In this document: piece after piece, positions 9,401 to 19,000 of the stretch
How the letters are laid out: every line of letters begins with the position of its first letter
Numbering within the stretch: position 1 is the stretch's first letter
Assembly (NCBI GenBank): GCA_016703765.1
Contig: JADJBL010000009.1
Coordinates: forward strand, 62,001 to 126,000
DNA: 64,000 nt
DNA from: Saprospirales bacterium
Lineage (GTDB): Bacteria > Bacteroidota > Bacteroidia > Chitinophagales > Saprospiraceae
Direction of reading: 5' to 3'
Made by a program: the position numbers and the translations under genes
Notes under the pieces: generated by a model
The model's database searches: none
Told to the model about the DNA's origin: nothing
The model's input: the letters and a program-made list of their open reading frames with translations, nothing else

Positions 9401-12400
9401 GACCAACACGAGCAACGGCTGTACCGAAACGGCCACCGTGAATGTTCCTCAAAATATTACCCCACCCATCGCAGCCGGCACGGCGCCCCCCATCACCTGC
9501 AACAACCCCTCGGTGGTGATCAGCGGCACGGGCTCCTCTTCCGGGCCGAACTTTAGCTACCAGTGGTCGGGCCCAGGGATCGTGAGTGGGGGAAATACCC
9601 TGACTCCGACCGTCAATCAGCCCGGCAACTACGTCCTGGTGGTGACCAATACGACCAACGGTTGTACGGCATCCACCAACGTCAACGTGCCCAACCAGAC
9701 CCAATTGCCGAACGCGACGGCTACGGCCCCGGCCATCACCTGCGCCAACCCGGCTATTGTGATTAACGGGAATGGGTCCAGCGTCGGGCCGAACTTCAGC
9801 TATCAATGGTCGGGCCCGGGGATCGTGAGCGGGGGAACCACCCTGAATCCGCTCGTCAATCAGGCGGGGACCTACATTCTCACCGTGACCAACAACACGA
9901 CCGGATGCCAGCAAACGGCTTCCGTCAACGTGTCCCTCAATAACACGCCTCCCCTTGCGGAGGCCGGACCTACTTTCCAGCTCGATTGCGGCTCCCCGAC
10001 CCTTCAGCTCAACGGCGCCGGCTCGAGTACGGGGGCGGGTTTCTTTTACGTATGGTCGGGCCCCGGGATCGTGAACGGTGGCAACACCCTCACCCCCACG
10101 GTCAACCAGCCGGGGACTTACACCCTGACGGTGACCAATTCCACCAACGGCTGTTCGGCCAACGACCAGGTGATCGTGACCCAAAACATCACGCCGCCCA
10201 TCGCCATCGTGGCCCCGCCGGCTACCATCACCTGCGCGGTGACCCAGGTGCAGCTCAATGGCGCGGGCTCCAGCACGGGACCCAACTTTACCTACAACTG
10301 GGGTACGGTCGGGGGGATCATCATCAGCGGGGGCAATACCCTTACGCCCATTGTGGGCGCCGGAGGCCTGTACATGCTGGTGGTCACCAACAACCTCAAC
10401 GATTGCGTCACTTCCTATTCAGTGGTGGTGCCCACCAATCTCGTTCCGCCGCTGGCGACCGCTGGCCCCGTGCAGGAATTGACCTGTGTGGTCAACCAGG
10501 TGCAGCTGATCGGCGCCGGTTCCAGTTCGGGCCCGAATTTTACCTACCAGTGGACCACTCCCAACGGAAATATCGTGAGTGGGGGAAATACGCTTTTCCC
10601 CATCGCCAACGCCCCCGGTTCTTATACGCTCACCGTGACGAATACGATCAACGGTTGTACCACCTCTTCGACCACCACTGTGGTCGTGGACGCCAACGTG
10701 CCCTTTGCCAATGCCGGTCCGCCGCAGACCCTGACCTGCAATATTCAGGTGCTTTCCCTCAATGGGACGGGCTCATCTTCCGGACCGAACTTCACTTACC
10801 TGTGGACCACCACCAACGGAAACATCCTTTCCGGGCAAAATACCCTGACGCCCCTGGTCAACCTGCCGGGGCAATACCAGTTGACCGTGACCAGCCAGGC
10901 CAACGGTTGCCAGTCATCTAGCTATGTTACCGTGGGGCAGAATATCGTGCTGCCGAGCATTAGCATAGCGCCGCCTTTGGAGGTGAACTGCTTTAACCCG
11001 CAGGTGAGCATCGACGCGAGCGCTTCGAGCCAGGGGACCATGTCCTATGTCTGGAATACCTCCAACGGAAACATCCTCAGTGGGCAGGGCACGCTCAACC
11101 TGGTCGTGGACCAGGGCGGTACCTATGTCCTGACCATCGTGAATACCGCTACCGGCTGCCTCAACGGCGGCGGTGTGACGGTGCCCGAGAATATCGTCAA
11201 CCCCTTGCTAGCCATCGCACCGGCCGCGACCGTGACCTGCGACGCTCCGCAAATAACGATCAGCACTGCCGGCTCTTCTACTGGCCCGAATTTCCAGTAT
11301 AGCTGGACCACCAATGACGGGACGATCGTGAGTGGGGAAAATACTCCTTCGCCGGTGGTTTCCAGCGGAGGAACCTATTTGCTGACCATTTACAACCAAA
11401 CTAATAATTGTTCCAGCGCGGGTCAGGTCGTCGTGCCGCAAAACACAAACCTGCCGACCATCGCCCTGGCTACGCCCCAGGGGCTCAATTGCACGGTGCA
11501 AAACGTCCAGCTAAACGCCACGATCGGCGGGGGGGCCAACCTCGACTTTACCTGGTCGACCCCGGACGGGAACATCGTTTCGGGGCAAAATACGCTCCAA
11601 CCTATGGTGAACGAGCCCGGAACCTATCTGTTGGAGGTCGTCAACCCCAGCACTGGCTGCGAAAGCGAGGAGACGACACTGGTCGTTCAGGATATCCAGA
11701 TCCCCCAAGCGGTAGCCGGTCCCGACGGACTGCTCACCTGCGCGGTGACCATTATGGAACTGGACGGGACGAATTCCGACGCAGGGCCTTCGTTGGTGTA
11801 CCAATGGACGACCCCGGACGGAAATATCGTCGGGGGAGGCAATACCGTCACCCCGGAGATCGACGAACCCGGGACCTACACCTTGCAAGTCTTTAACACG
11901 AGCAATACCTGCCTGTCGACCGATGTAGTCGTGATCGACGAAAATGTGATCATCCCACTGGCGGCGGCTGCGGACCCCATCCTGATGGGCTGTCTGGACC
12001 CGATTGTCACCCTGGATGGAACGGCTTCCGATGGGGGAAATAATATCGTGTATTCCTGGACGACCCCGAACGGGAGTATCGTCTCCGGCGCCAATACCCT
12101 CCTGCCGCAGGTCGATGCACCCGGCGACTATACCCTGACCGTGGAAAACTCCTTTACCGGTTGTTTTTCGGAGGTCGGGCTCACGGTGGTCGAAGATGTG
12201 GTACCGCCCATCCTGGATGCAGGCCCCGGAGGGGAGCTCACCTGTACCCTGATCGCCATTCAGTTGCAGGCATCGGCCATCGGTCAGGTAGATCGCTACG
12301 AATACTTATGGACCACTTCCGACGGAAACGTGATCAGCGGGCAGGGCACCCTGGATCCGGTGGTCAACGAACCGGGCCTTGTACACCCTGATCGCCACCG

Positions 12401-12650
12401 ATACGATCAACGGATGTACGGCCCAGGCGACTGTGGAGATCACCCAGGACGTCAACGTCCCGGAGGCCGACGTGGCGCCGTCCAACCCGTTCAACTGCGT
12501 GTTCAACACCGTGACGCTGGACGGCACGGGTTCCTCCCAGGGCCCGAACCTGGTGTACAGCTGGTCGACCCCGAACGGAAATTTTGTCGGCGGGACGGAA
12601 ACGCTGACCCCGCTGGTGGATATGCCCGGAATATACACCCTGACCATTAA
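6444..12650 (+). CDS. Adhesin 1, central fragment (anchor L, Calx-beta, SprB and Ig-like repeats)
   Basis: An open frame of 2068 residues. The first part (from about 6495) is the rest of the choice-of-anchor L domain with the family segments FRYVFASEEYCEWV, NDVFGFFLSGPGINGPFSNN and YHIKLAVADVGDGIYDSAVF. A Calx-beta-like domain follows (TYTISGTATSGADYTPL). Next come the SprB array and 13 Ig-like repeats. The last 90 residues after about 12380 are read in the wrong frame; the true frame continues in the next fragment. The stretch 6361-6494, in a third frame, carries the missing part GTFANGMSSIGIATGVILSS. Confidence 0.75.
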   Translation: MPRPPGPTTRQAPGPAMGQNQGDPDLAQMTGGMIFDASKIEFDFKPTNDTVTFRYVFASEEYCEWVNAGFNDVFGFFLSGPGINGPFSNNAINIAVLPNGTQVSIDNVNHGTNPIYYVGNIPAGSGQLGDPDCAGHPIASGPPVQDCQFDGFTVVLTATAVVIPCSTYHIKLAVADVGDGIYDSAVFLETNSFAAGTLASTTANGTVSGTNIIYEGCTGGHFLFVRDGDLSESMTITYTISGTATSGADYTPLVLTVTIPAGQSSVLLPVNAIVDGIPEGAETLILNFSLPCQCSQKTVTMIIQDPPPINLNLPDQNLCGGQSVTLNPGATGGVPGNLTYQWSTGASSPTITVNPPVGQTTTYSVTVTDVCGNTATETANITVGSVPTATLSGSGTLCAQGNMDPVDLTINFTGVGPWQFVYSQNGVQTTITTSNNPYILSISNPGAVTLVSVTSTTGNCPGTVSGNSNITITNISANPQVIQPDCNGSSDGAITLTVSGGTSPYTFLWSNGSTSQNPTGLPAGTYTVTATDANGCTQTATATLTNPPQLTASATGTNPLCNGGNTGSISTSVSGGTSPYTFVWSNGSTSPNPGGLGAGSFSGTITDANGCQQTVSVTLSNPPQLTASATGTNPLCNGGNTGSIDLTPGGGTSPYTYQWNNGSTAQDPTGLPVGSYTVTVTDANGCQQTTSVSLSQPPQLTASATGTNPICNGGNTGSINLTPGGGTPTYTYLWSNGSTAQDPTGLPAGSYTVTVTDANGCQQTTSVNLSNPPQINASATPVNPLCNGGSTGSINLTVGNGTSPYTFLWSNGSTNQNPGGLPAGTYTVTVTDANGCTQTASTTLNNPPQLVASVSNIQQVDCTHPTGSITTSVSGGTPGYSYQWSPSGSGPNPGGLPAGTYNGTITDANGCTTTVSATINSNLTPPNAAAAVTGTLTCTVTSLTLSGAGSSTGGNFIYQWSGPGIVSGGNTLNPVVNAPGTYTILVTNTSNGCTETATVNVPQNITPPIAAGTAPPITCNNPSVVISGTGSSSGPNFSYQWSGPGIVSGGNTLTPTVNQPGNYVLVVTNTTNGCTASTNVNVPNQTQLPNATATAPAITCANPAIVINGNGSSVGPNFSYQWSGPGIVSGGTTLNPLVNQAGTYILTVTNNTTGCQQTASVNVSLNNTPPLAEAGPTFQLDCGSPTLQLNGAGSSTGAGFFYVWSGPGIVNGGNTLTPTVNQPGTYTLTVTNSTNGCSANDQVIVTQNITPPIAIVAPPATITCAVTQVQLNGAGSSTGPNFTYNWGTVGGIIISGGNTLTPIVGAGGLYMLVVTNNLNDCVTSYSVVVPTNLVPPLATAGPVQELTCVVNQVQLIGAGSSSGPNFTYQWTTPNGNIVSGGNTLFPIANAPGSYTLTVTNTINGCTTSSTTTVVVDANVPFANAGPPQTLTCNIQVLSLNGTGSSSGPNFTYLWTTTNGNILSGQNTLTPLVNLPGQYQLTVTSQANGCQSSSYVTVGQNIVLPSISIAPPLEVNCFNPQVSIDASASSQGTMSYVWNTSNGNILSGQGTLNLVVDQGGTYVLTIVNTATGCLNGGGVTVPENIVNPLLAIAPAATVTCDAPQITISTAGSSTGPNFQYSWTTNDGTIVSGENTPSPVVSSGGTYLLTIYNQTNNCSSAGQVVVPQNTNLPTIALATPQGLNCTVQNVQLNATIGGGANLDFTWSTPDGNIVSGQNTLQPMVNEPGTYLLEVVNPSTGCESEETTLVVQDIQIPQAVAGPDGLLTCAVTIMELDGTNSDAGPSLVYQWTTPDGNIVGGGNTVTPEIDEPGTYTLQVFNTSNTCLSTDVVVIDENVIIPLAAAADPILMGCLDPIVTLDGTASDGGNNIVYSWTTPNGSIVSGANTLLPQVDAPGDYTLTVENSFTGCFSEVGLTVVEDVVPPILDAGPGGELTCTLIAIQLQASAIGQVDRYEYLWTTSDGNVISGQGTLDPVVNEPGLVHPDRHRYDQRMYGPGDCGDHPGRQRPGGRRGAVQPVQLRVQHRDAGRHGFLPGPEPGVQLVDPERKFCRRDGNADPAGGYARNIHPDH
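7872..9221 (+). repeat. Array of six 225-bp SprB repeats
   Basis: Six units with a 225-bp (75-residue) period, for example the same segment at 8101 and 8326. The coded unit has the pattern NPLCNGGNTGSI...SPYTYxWSNGST...LPAGTYTVTVTDANGC, typical of SprB repeats of gliding adhesins. DNA identity between neighbouring units is high, which suggests recent expansion or gene conversion. Confidence 0.85.
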
Positions 12651-15224
12651 CGATACGATCAATTTCTGCGAAACCAATCAAACGGTGCAGATCCTGCCCG
12701 ATACCGTTGCGCCGGTGCTCGTCATCGCAGCGCCCGAACAGTTGAACTGCTATCAGCCGCAGATCAACCTCAACGCCACGGCCGGGGGCTTGCCCGATAT
12801 TTCCATTACCTGGAGCACCGGCGACGGCAACATTTCCGAGAACGAAGAGACCTTGACACCCACGGTGGACGAGCCGGGCACGTACCTCCTTTCGGTGCTC
12901 AACAATTTGAATGGCTGCTCCTCGCAAACGCAGACCCTGGTGGATTCCGATTTCGCCATCCCGATCGTCGACGCTGGTCCCGACGGGATCATCAATTGCG
13001 CCGATACGGTATTGACGCTGATAGGCTCAGCGAATGCGGGCGGGGCGGCGGTTTCCTACCTCTGGAGCACGACCGACGGGAACATACTCAATGGAGCGGA
13101 TACGCCTTCGCCACTGGTCGATCAGGAAGGAACCTACCTGCTCAGCATCCTCAACGTGCAGAACGGCTGTCCGAACAGCGCGAGCGCCCTCATCGTGGAA
13201 GATCAGGTCTATCCCGGAGCCGATGCGGGACCGGAGGGGTTGTTGAACTGTTTTAACCCGCAAATTATGCTCGACGGGAGCGGGTCTTCGAACGGTTCGG
13301 ATTTTACCTATTTGTGGACAACTTTGGATGGAAATATCCTCAGCGGGGAAACCACGGTTCAACCCGAAGTGGACGGCCCCGGAACCTACCTGCTCACGGT
13401 GACCAATACGATCAACCATTGCGTTTCGGCCAATGCGGTGCTGGTCGCCGAGGATTTCGTGGCGCCGTTGGCAGATGCAGGGCCGGGATCGGAACTGACC
13501 TGTTCGATCACCGATATTGCTTTAAGTGGTTCGGGGAGTTTGGGGAATAATTTTATCTACACCTGGACGACCGCAGACGGCAATATCCTGAGCGGAAGCG
13601 GTACTTTATCGCCTCTCGTTGACGAAGCGGGGCTCTACGAACTGGAGGTGTTCAATACGGATAATGGGTGTAGTTCGAACGACCAGGTGACGATCACCAC
13701 GGGGGTTTCCTATCCCGATGCCGCCGCGGGCACGGCCGCTCCGCTCACCTGTGCGGTGCAGAGCATCCAGCTCAACGGCGCCGGATCGGATGTGGGGCCG
13801 AACTTCGTTTACAACTGGAATTCCCCTACGGGAAATATCCTGACAGGCGCCGGCACCCTTTCGCCGGTGGTCAACCTGCCCGGAACCTACACGCTTTCCG
13901 TGACGAATCTCAATAACGACTGTGTGACGACGGCCTCCGTCGTGGTTCCGATCGATACGGTCGCTCCGCTGGCGCAAGCCGGACAACAGGCCTTGCTGAC
14001 CTGCGCGGTGCAGCAATTGCAATTGAGCGGGGCCGGATCTTCTACGGGAACACCTTTCGTCTACCAGTGGACCACGGCCAATGGGTCCATCATCGCCAAT
14101 GCCAATACCCTGGCGCCGACCATCGACCAGCCGGGCGATTACCAGATCCTGGTGACCAACCAGGTCAACGGTTGCGGCTCGGACGATCAGGCGCTGGTGC
14201 TGGAGGACGTGACGCCGCCCCTGGTTGCGGCCACATCGCCCGGTATTCTGACCTGTGCGGTGACCACTTTGACGCTGAGCGGCGCCGGATCGAGCACAGG
14301 GAGTATTTACGATTATACCTGGAGCACCATCGACGGGAACATTCTCAACGGAGGCAATACCTTGTCGCCGCAGGTGAACGAACCCGGGCAATACAGCCTG
14401 ACCGTCCTGAACGAGTTTAACGGATGCAGTACGACTACGTCCTTGGCCGTTCAACAAAATATAGTCGACCCGGTGGCCGACGCGGGCGCTACCGCCGAAC
14501 TGACCTGCGCGGTTACCAGCCTCTCCCTCAGCGGTACGGCCTCCGGCAATAGCCCCAATTTGGGGTATTTGTGGACCACGCAAAACGGGAACATCACGAG
14601 CGGCGCTGCCACGCTGTCGCCGGTCATCGACCTGCCCGGCATGTACCTGCTTACCGTCACCGACCTGCAAAACGGCTGCACGACCAGCGATCAGGTGCTG
14701 ATCAGCCAGGACATCGAGCCGCCCCTGAATGTGATCGCCGCGCCAGGCATATTGACCTGTGTGCAGCTCACGGTGGCCCTCAACGGACAGGCATCGGACA
14801 GCGGGCCTATCTTCTCGCCGACCTGGGCAACCATCGGTGGAAATATCGTCTCGGGCGTTCAATCGCTCAATCCGGTCGTGGACCAACCCGGCCAATACGT
14901 CCTGACCATCTCGAACTCCGACAACGGCTGCTCTTCGAGCAGTATGGTCGAGGTATTGCAGGATATCCAGGCGCCGAGCGTCGATGCAGGGGAGGACTTT
15001 ACCCTGCCCTGTTTTGAAGACTTCGGCTTCCTGGCCGGAACGGCCAACGGAGGCGGCGCCGGACTTACCCTGGAATGGACGAGCGGCGATGGCGCCCTGC
15101 TTTCCGGAGCCAATACCCTGAGCCCGACCATTGGGACCGGCGGGACCTATGTCCTCCTGGTCACCAACCAATTCAACGGGTGCAAGTCGAGCGACGAGGT
15201 GCTGGTGCTGGAAAATTTCCCCGC
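9222..15224 (+). repeat. Array of 24 Ig/PKD-like repeats, about 250 bp each
   Basis: Twenty-four units were counted by their starting Cys motif (LTC/LNC) and ending NGC. Each codes about 82 residues with the core GSSTGPNFxYxW, GNIVSGxNTLxP, PGTYxLTVTN. The first units vary as WSGPGIVSGG and the later ones as WTTPNGNIVSG, so the array contains at least two sub-families. The two Cys per unit could form a disulphide. Confidence 0.85.
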
Positions 15225-16002
15225 CAATCCGCAGTTCGAGCCCGAACAGCCTCCTTGCTACGAGGACAAGGGCCTCATCGAGATATTGGGCGTTAGCGGG
15301 GGGACTCCTCCTTACCTGTATTCGATCAATGGAGGGACCAGCTTCCAGTCGAACCCCTTATTCATCAACCTGAATGCGGGCCTATACACCATCGTGGTGC
15401 AGGATGCCCTGGGTTGCGAAACGGCGCCCGAAACGCAGCAGATCATCAGCCCCAACCCCGTGGAAGTAGTGCTCGACGGGATCATCGAACTGAAGCTGGG
15501 CGAATCATACCAGCTCCAGGCCCTGGTGAACCTTCCGGAAAGCGAGATCGACCTGATCACCTGGACCCCGACGGAATGGCTGAGCTGTTCGGATTGCCTC
15601 ACCCCGATCGCTACCCCTCTGAACTCGATCACTTACAAGGTGGAAGTCGTCAATGAGAATGGCTGCCTGGGCACGGCCTCGGTCGAATTTGTGGTGGACA
15701 AGCGCCCAGCCGTGTACATACCGAACATCTTTACCCCGAACGGAGATGGGGAAAACGATTTCTTCTACATTTTCGCCAAAAAGGAGGGGATCGTGGAGGT
15801 CAAATCCTTCCTGGTCTTCAGCCGCTGGGGGGAGACGGTTTACGAATATTACCATTTCCAGCCCAACGACCCCGCTTTCAGCTGGGATGGCAACCATCGG
15901 GGACTGCCGATGGATCCCGCCGTCTTCGCCTATTTTGCGGAGATCGAGTTCATCGACGGGAGGATTGAGTTGTATGAGGGGGATGTGACGCTGGTGAGGT
16001 AG
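12379..16002 (+). CDS. Adhesin 1, C-terminal fragment with CHU_C sorting domain
   Basis: An open frame of 1207 residues continuing the Ig-like array (units 13-24), then an SprB-like unit (PCYEDKGLIEILGVSGGTPP), a PKD-like segment ending LSCSDCLTPIATP, and the gliding-motility-associated C-terminal domain (IFTPNGDGENDFF, FSRWGETVYEY, PAVFAYFAEIEFIDGR). That tail is the T9SS type B signal. The start at 12379 is not a real gene start: the frame joins the previous fragment through one base (TT at 12379-12380), giving EPGLYTLIATDT. Confidence 0.75.
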   Translation: MYTLIATDTINGCTAQATVEITQDVNVPEADVAPSNPFNCVFNTVTLDGTGSSQGPNLVYSWSTPNGNFVGGTETLTPLVDMPGIYTLTINDTINFCETNQTVQILPDTVAPVLVIAAPEQLNCYQPQINLNATAGGLPDISITWSTGDGNISENEETLTPTVDEPGTYLLSVLNNLNGCSSQTQTLVDSDFAIPIVDAGPDGIINCADTVLTLIGSANAGGAAVSYLWSTTDGNILNGADTPSPLVDQEGTYLLSILNVQNGCPNSASALIVEDQVYPGADAGPEGLLNCFNPQIMLDGSGSSNGSDFTYLWTTLDGNILSGETTVQPEVDGPGTYLLTVTNTINHCVSANAVLVAEDFVAPLADAGPGSELTCSITDIALSGSGSLGNNFIYTWTTADGNILSGSGTLSPLVDEAGLYELEVFNTDNGCSSNDQVTITTGVSYPDAAAGTAAPLTCAVQSIQLNGAGSDVGPNFVYNWNSPTGNILTGAGTLSPVVNLPGTYTLSVTNLNNDCVTTASVVVPIDTVAPLAQAGQQALLTCAVQQLQLSGAGSSTGTPFVYQWTTANGSIIANANTLAPTIDQPGDYQILVTNQVNGCGSDDQALVLEDVTPPLVAATSPGILTCAVTTLTLSGAGSSTGSIYDYTWSTIDGNILNGGNTLSPQVNEPGQYSLTVLNEFNGCSTTTSLAVQQNIVDPVADAGATAELTCAVTSLSLSGTASGNSPNLGYLWTTQNGNITSGAATLSPVIDLPGMYLLTVTDLQNGCTTSDQVLISQDIEPPLNVIAAPGILTCVQLTVALNGQASDSGPIFSPTWATIGGNIVSGVQSLNPVVDQPGQYVLTISNSDNGCSSSSMVEVLQDIQAPSVDAGEDFTLPCFEDFGFLAGTANGGGAGLTLEWTSGDGALLSGANTLSPTIGTGGTYVLLVTNQFNGCKSSDEVLVLENFPANPQFEPEQPPCYEDKGLIEILGVSGGTPPYLYSINGGTSFQSNPLFINLNAGLYTIVVQDALGCETAPETQQIISPNPVEVVLDGIIELKLGESYQLQALVNLPESEIDLITWTPTEWLSCSDCLTPIATPLNSITYKVEVVNENGCLGTASVEFVVDKRPAVYIPNIFTPNGDGENDFFYIFAKKEGIVEVKSFLVFSRWGETVYEYYHFQPNDPAFSWDGNHRGLPMDPAVFAYFAEIEFIDGRIELYEGDVTLVR

Positions 16003-16006
16003 TGGT

Positions 16007-16061
16007 AGTTGAAGAGTTGAAAAGTTGAACTATTCAACTTTTCAACTATTCAACTTTTCAC
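16007..16061. repeat. Intergenic hairpin of TTGAAAAG / CTTTTCAA units
   Basis: Forward TTGAAAAG units face reverse-complement CTTTTCAA units around the short loop CTAT. AGTTGAAAAGTTGAA and its complement pair perfectly. It lies 5 bp after the adhesin 1 stop and 26 bp before the adhesin 2 start. A TTG inside it can be mistaken for the start of adhesin 2. Confidence 0.85.
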
Positions 16062-16087
16062 CTACTTTACAGAAAATTTCCTTCCTG

Positions 16088-19000
16088 ATGAGGAGCGCGC
16101 TACTATTCCTGCTGGTATTTCTAAATACAGCCTGGTCGGCTTATGGCCAAACCACCGCTTGTGGAGTCACGGTCAATGCCGGGACGGACAAGTCCCTTTG
16201 TTTTCCGGGGGGCGCCACGCAACTGAACGGCTCCATCACGGGGGATTACATGAGTTTCAGCTGGTCGCCGCCGGTCAATCCCAACACCCTGCAGCCCACC
16301 GTTGTGCTCAATTCCACCACGACTTATACCCTGACGGCACAGACCTACAATCCCTCTTCCAACCTGATTGTCAACCCGGATTTCAGTCAGGGGGCTGTGG
16401 GCTTCAGCACCGATTACATCCACGACCCCATGCTGATCTATCTGCCAGGGTATTATGCGATCGTCACCTCTCCCGACTTGATCTATGGCAATTTTCCGCC
16501 CTGCGACGACCACTCTCCCGGACAGGGCAATATGATGATCGTCGACGGCTCGACCAATGCCAACGACGATATCTGGTGTCAGACCATACCCGTCAGCCCG
16601 AACACGACGTATGTTTTCGGGGCCTGGGTCGGCACCATCGTCCCGATCGCGCTGGCCCAGATCCAGTTTATGATCAACAACCAGCCGCTGGGCGCGCCGA
16701 TCACCGCGCCATCCGGGGTTTGCGTTTGGACCCAGTTTTTTCAGACCTGGAACTCGGGCGCCGCCACCTCCGCCACCATCTGCATTCGCGACCTGAACAC
16801 CGCCAACCTGGGCAACGACTTCGGGCTGGACGACCTCTTTTTCGCTCCGCTTTGCAGCGTGTCCGATCCGGTGACGGTTTCCGTGGTGCAGCCTATTGCC
16901 ACGGCGCCATTGATCCAGTTCCTTCCCTGCGCCAGCGGGCAATTGGTTTTAAATGCCGGGGGCTCCTCTGCCGGCCCGAATTATTCATACTTATGGACCA
17001 CGGCGGATGGGCATATCGTCTCCGGCGCGAACACGTTGAGCCCACTGGTGGATGAGGTGGGGAGCTACACCCTGGTCGTTACCTACAATGGGGGAGGAGC
17101 AACTTGCACCGCCACCGCCAATGTCATAGTGACCGGCGATCCTTCCACCCCATTTGCCTTTGCCACCCCGCAGGGCCAGTTGAATTGCAACAATCCCGCT
17201 ATAAACATTTTCGGCGCCGGATCGAGCCAGGGGGCTAACATTTCTTACCAATGGACCACGGCCAACGGGAATATCCTCTCCAATCCGAACCTGATCAATA
17301 TCCAGGTCGATGCGGCGGGGACCTATGTGCTGACGGTCACCAATACCGCCAACGGATGCAGCGCCACGGCCAGCGCCCAGGTCGTCTTCAACGGGGTGCT
17401 TCCGACCGTGCAGGCCATTGATTCCATGGCCCTGACCTGTTTGTCAAGCCAAATACAACTGGACGGAAGCGGATCGAGCACGGGGCCGAATTTTAGCTAC
17501 CTCTGGACCACCTCAAACGGATCTATCGTAAGCGGGGCGACGAGCCTGTCCCCGGTGGTCGATGCCCCCGGCGCCTATACCCTGACCGTTACCAATGCCC
17601 TGACCGGCTGTGTGGATTCCACCTCGGTGGTGGTGCTGGACGAGCAGGACCCTCCTGTGGCGGTCATTGGAGGCGCCGCCGACCTTACCTGCCTGTCGCC
17701 ATATAGTTTGCTGGATGCTTCTGCTTCCACGGCGGGACCGGGCGTGGTGATATCCTGGTCGACGGGGAACGGGAGTTTCTCTTCTCCAACCGATTCCCTG
17801 ATCGCGGAAGCGGATGCGGCCGGGACATACATCCTAATTTTGAACTACCCGCAAACCGGCTGCGCCGATACGTCCTCGGTCGGCGTGCTGGATATCCAGG
17901 TGTTTCCCGCGCCGGAAATTGCCGGAGCGGGAGATTTGAGTTGCGCCGACCCGGTGATCGCGCGTACGGCGCAGGATCCCTCCAATACGCAGGCGAGCTA
18001 TTCCTGGTCGACTGCGGGCGGGGCTTTTTCCGGCCCGACCGATTCCCTTCAAGCGACCGCGACGGCCGCCGGACTGTATTGGATTGTAGCGACGGATACC
18101 CTGAGCGGGTGCGTGGCTTCCGATACGGTGGAGGTATTCGGAGAGGCATTGCTTCCCTTTGTTCAGATCGCCGCTCCAGACACCCTGACCTGTTTGTCGA
18201 CCGAAATACAACTGGACGCCGGCGCTTCGGATGCCGGGCCTTCGATCATTTACCAGTGGACCAGTTCGGATGGAAATATCGTTTCAGGAGGCCAAAGCCT
18301 TACCCCAATAGTGGACCAGGTCGGTACTTATGAGCTGATAGTCACGGATACGAGCAACTTTTGCGCCTCCACCGCGACGGCGCTGGTGGGTGAAAATACC
18401 ATTGCCCCTGTGGCTGCGGCTGGGCCTGACGGGATGCTCACCTGTGCGACACCCGAATTTTGGCTGGATGGCTCAGCATCCCAGTTCGATCCGGCCTCGG
18501 TTCAGATCCAATGGTCGAGTGCGGATGGAGCGCTTATTGGAGATTTGGACAGCCTTTTTGTGATGGCTATTTTACCCGGAACTTATATTCTTCAATTAAC
18601 CAATACCCAAAACGGGTGCAGCAGCGCAGATACCGTTATGGTCGGCGCAGATCAGGATATTCCGATGGCCGCCATCCAGGCGCCCGGGATGCTGAATTGC
18701 GCCCAAACCACCTTGTCGCTGGATGCTTCGGGAAGTTCATCGGGGCCTGATATTCAATATCTGTGGGAAAGCGCCCAGGGAAATATCGTCTCCGGCTCTG
18801 ACGGCCCCATGCCCCTGGTGGACCTCCCCGGTTGGTATCTGCTCACTGTGACGAATACGGCGAGCGGCTGCCAGCAGCAGGATTCGGTGCTCGTAGCGGC
18901 AGACTTTGCCCAACCCCTGGCAGAGGCCGGTTTATCCGGAACGATCACCTGTTCGACTCCGGAGGTGGTGCTCGACGGCAACGCCTCCTCCCAGGGGCCG

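Larger units (their letters stand above)
5835..16002 (+). pseudogene. Adhesin 1: giant T9SS type B surface protein (choice-of-anchor L, Calx-beta, 6 SprB and 24 Ig-like repeats), frameshifted
   Basis: Read across four apparent one-base insertions (A-run 5838-5845, G-run 6356-6360, GGG 6492-6494, TT 12379-12380), this is one gene of about 3387 residues. Order: signal peptide, an N-terminal domain shared with adhesins 3 and 4, choice-of-anchor L domain, Calx-beta-like domain, six SprB repeats of 75 residues, 24 Ig/PKD-like repeats of about 82 residues each with a Cys pair (LTC...NGC), a final SprB-like and PKD-like segment, and a CHU_C C-terminal domain beginning VYIPNIFTPNGDGEND. By analogy with Flavobacterium SprB it would be exported by T9SS and act in adhesion or gliding. 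Whether the frameshifts are real, phase-variable or assembly errors cannot be decided here. Confidence 0.8.

Noticed and set aside
13606..15171. 521-residue minus-strand ORF opposite adhesin 1
   Set aside because: Antisense shadow of the Ig-like array; its periodicity merely mirrors that array.
16025..16087. TTG start extending adhesin 2 upstream
   Set aside because: The extension would translate the intergenic hairpin; the ATG at 16088 begins a proper signal peptide.
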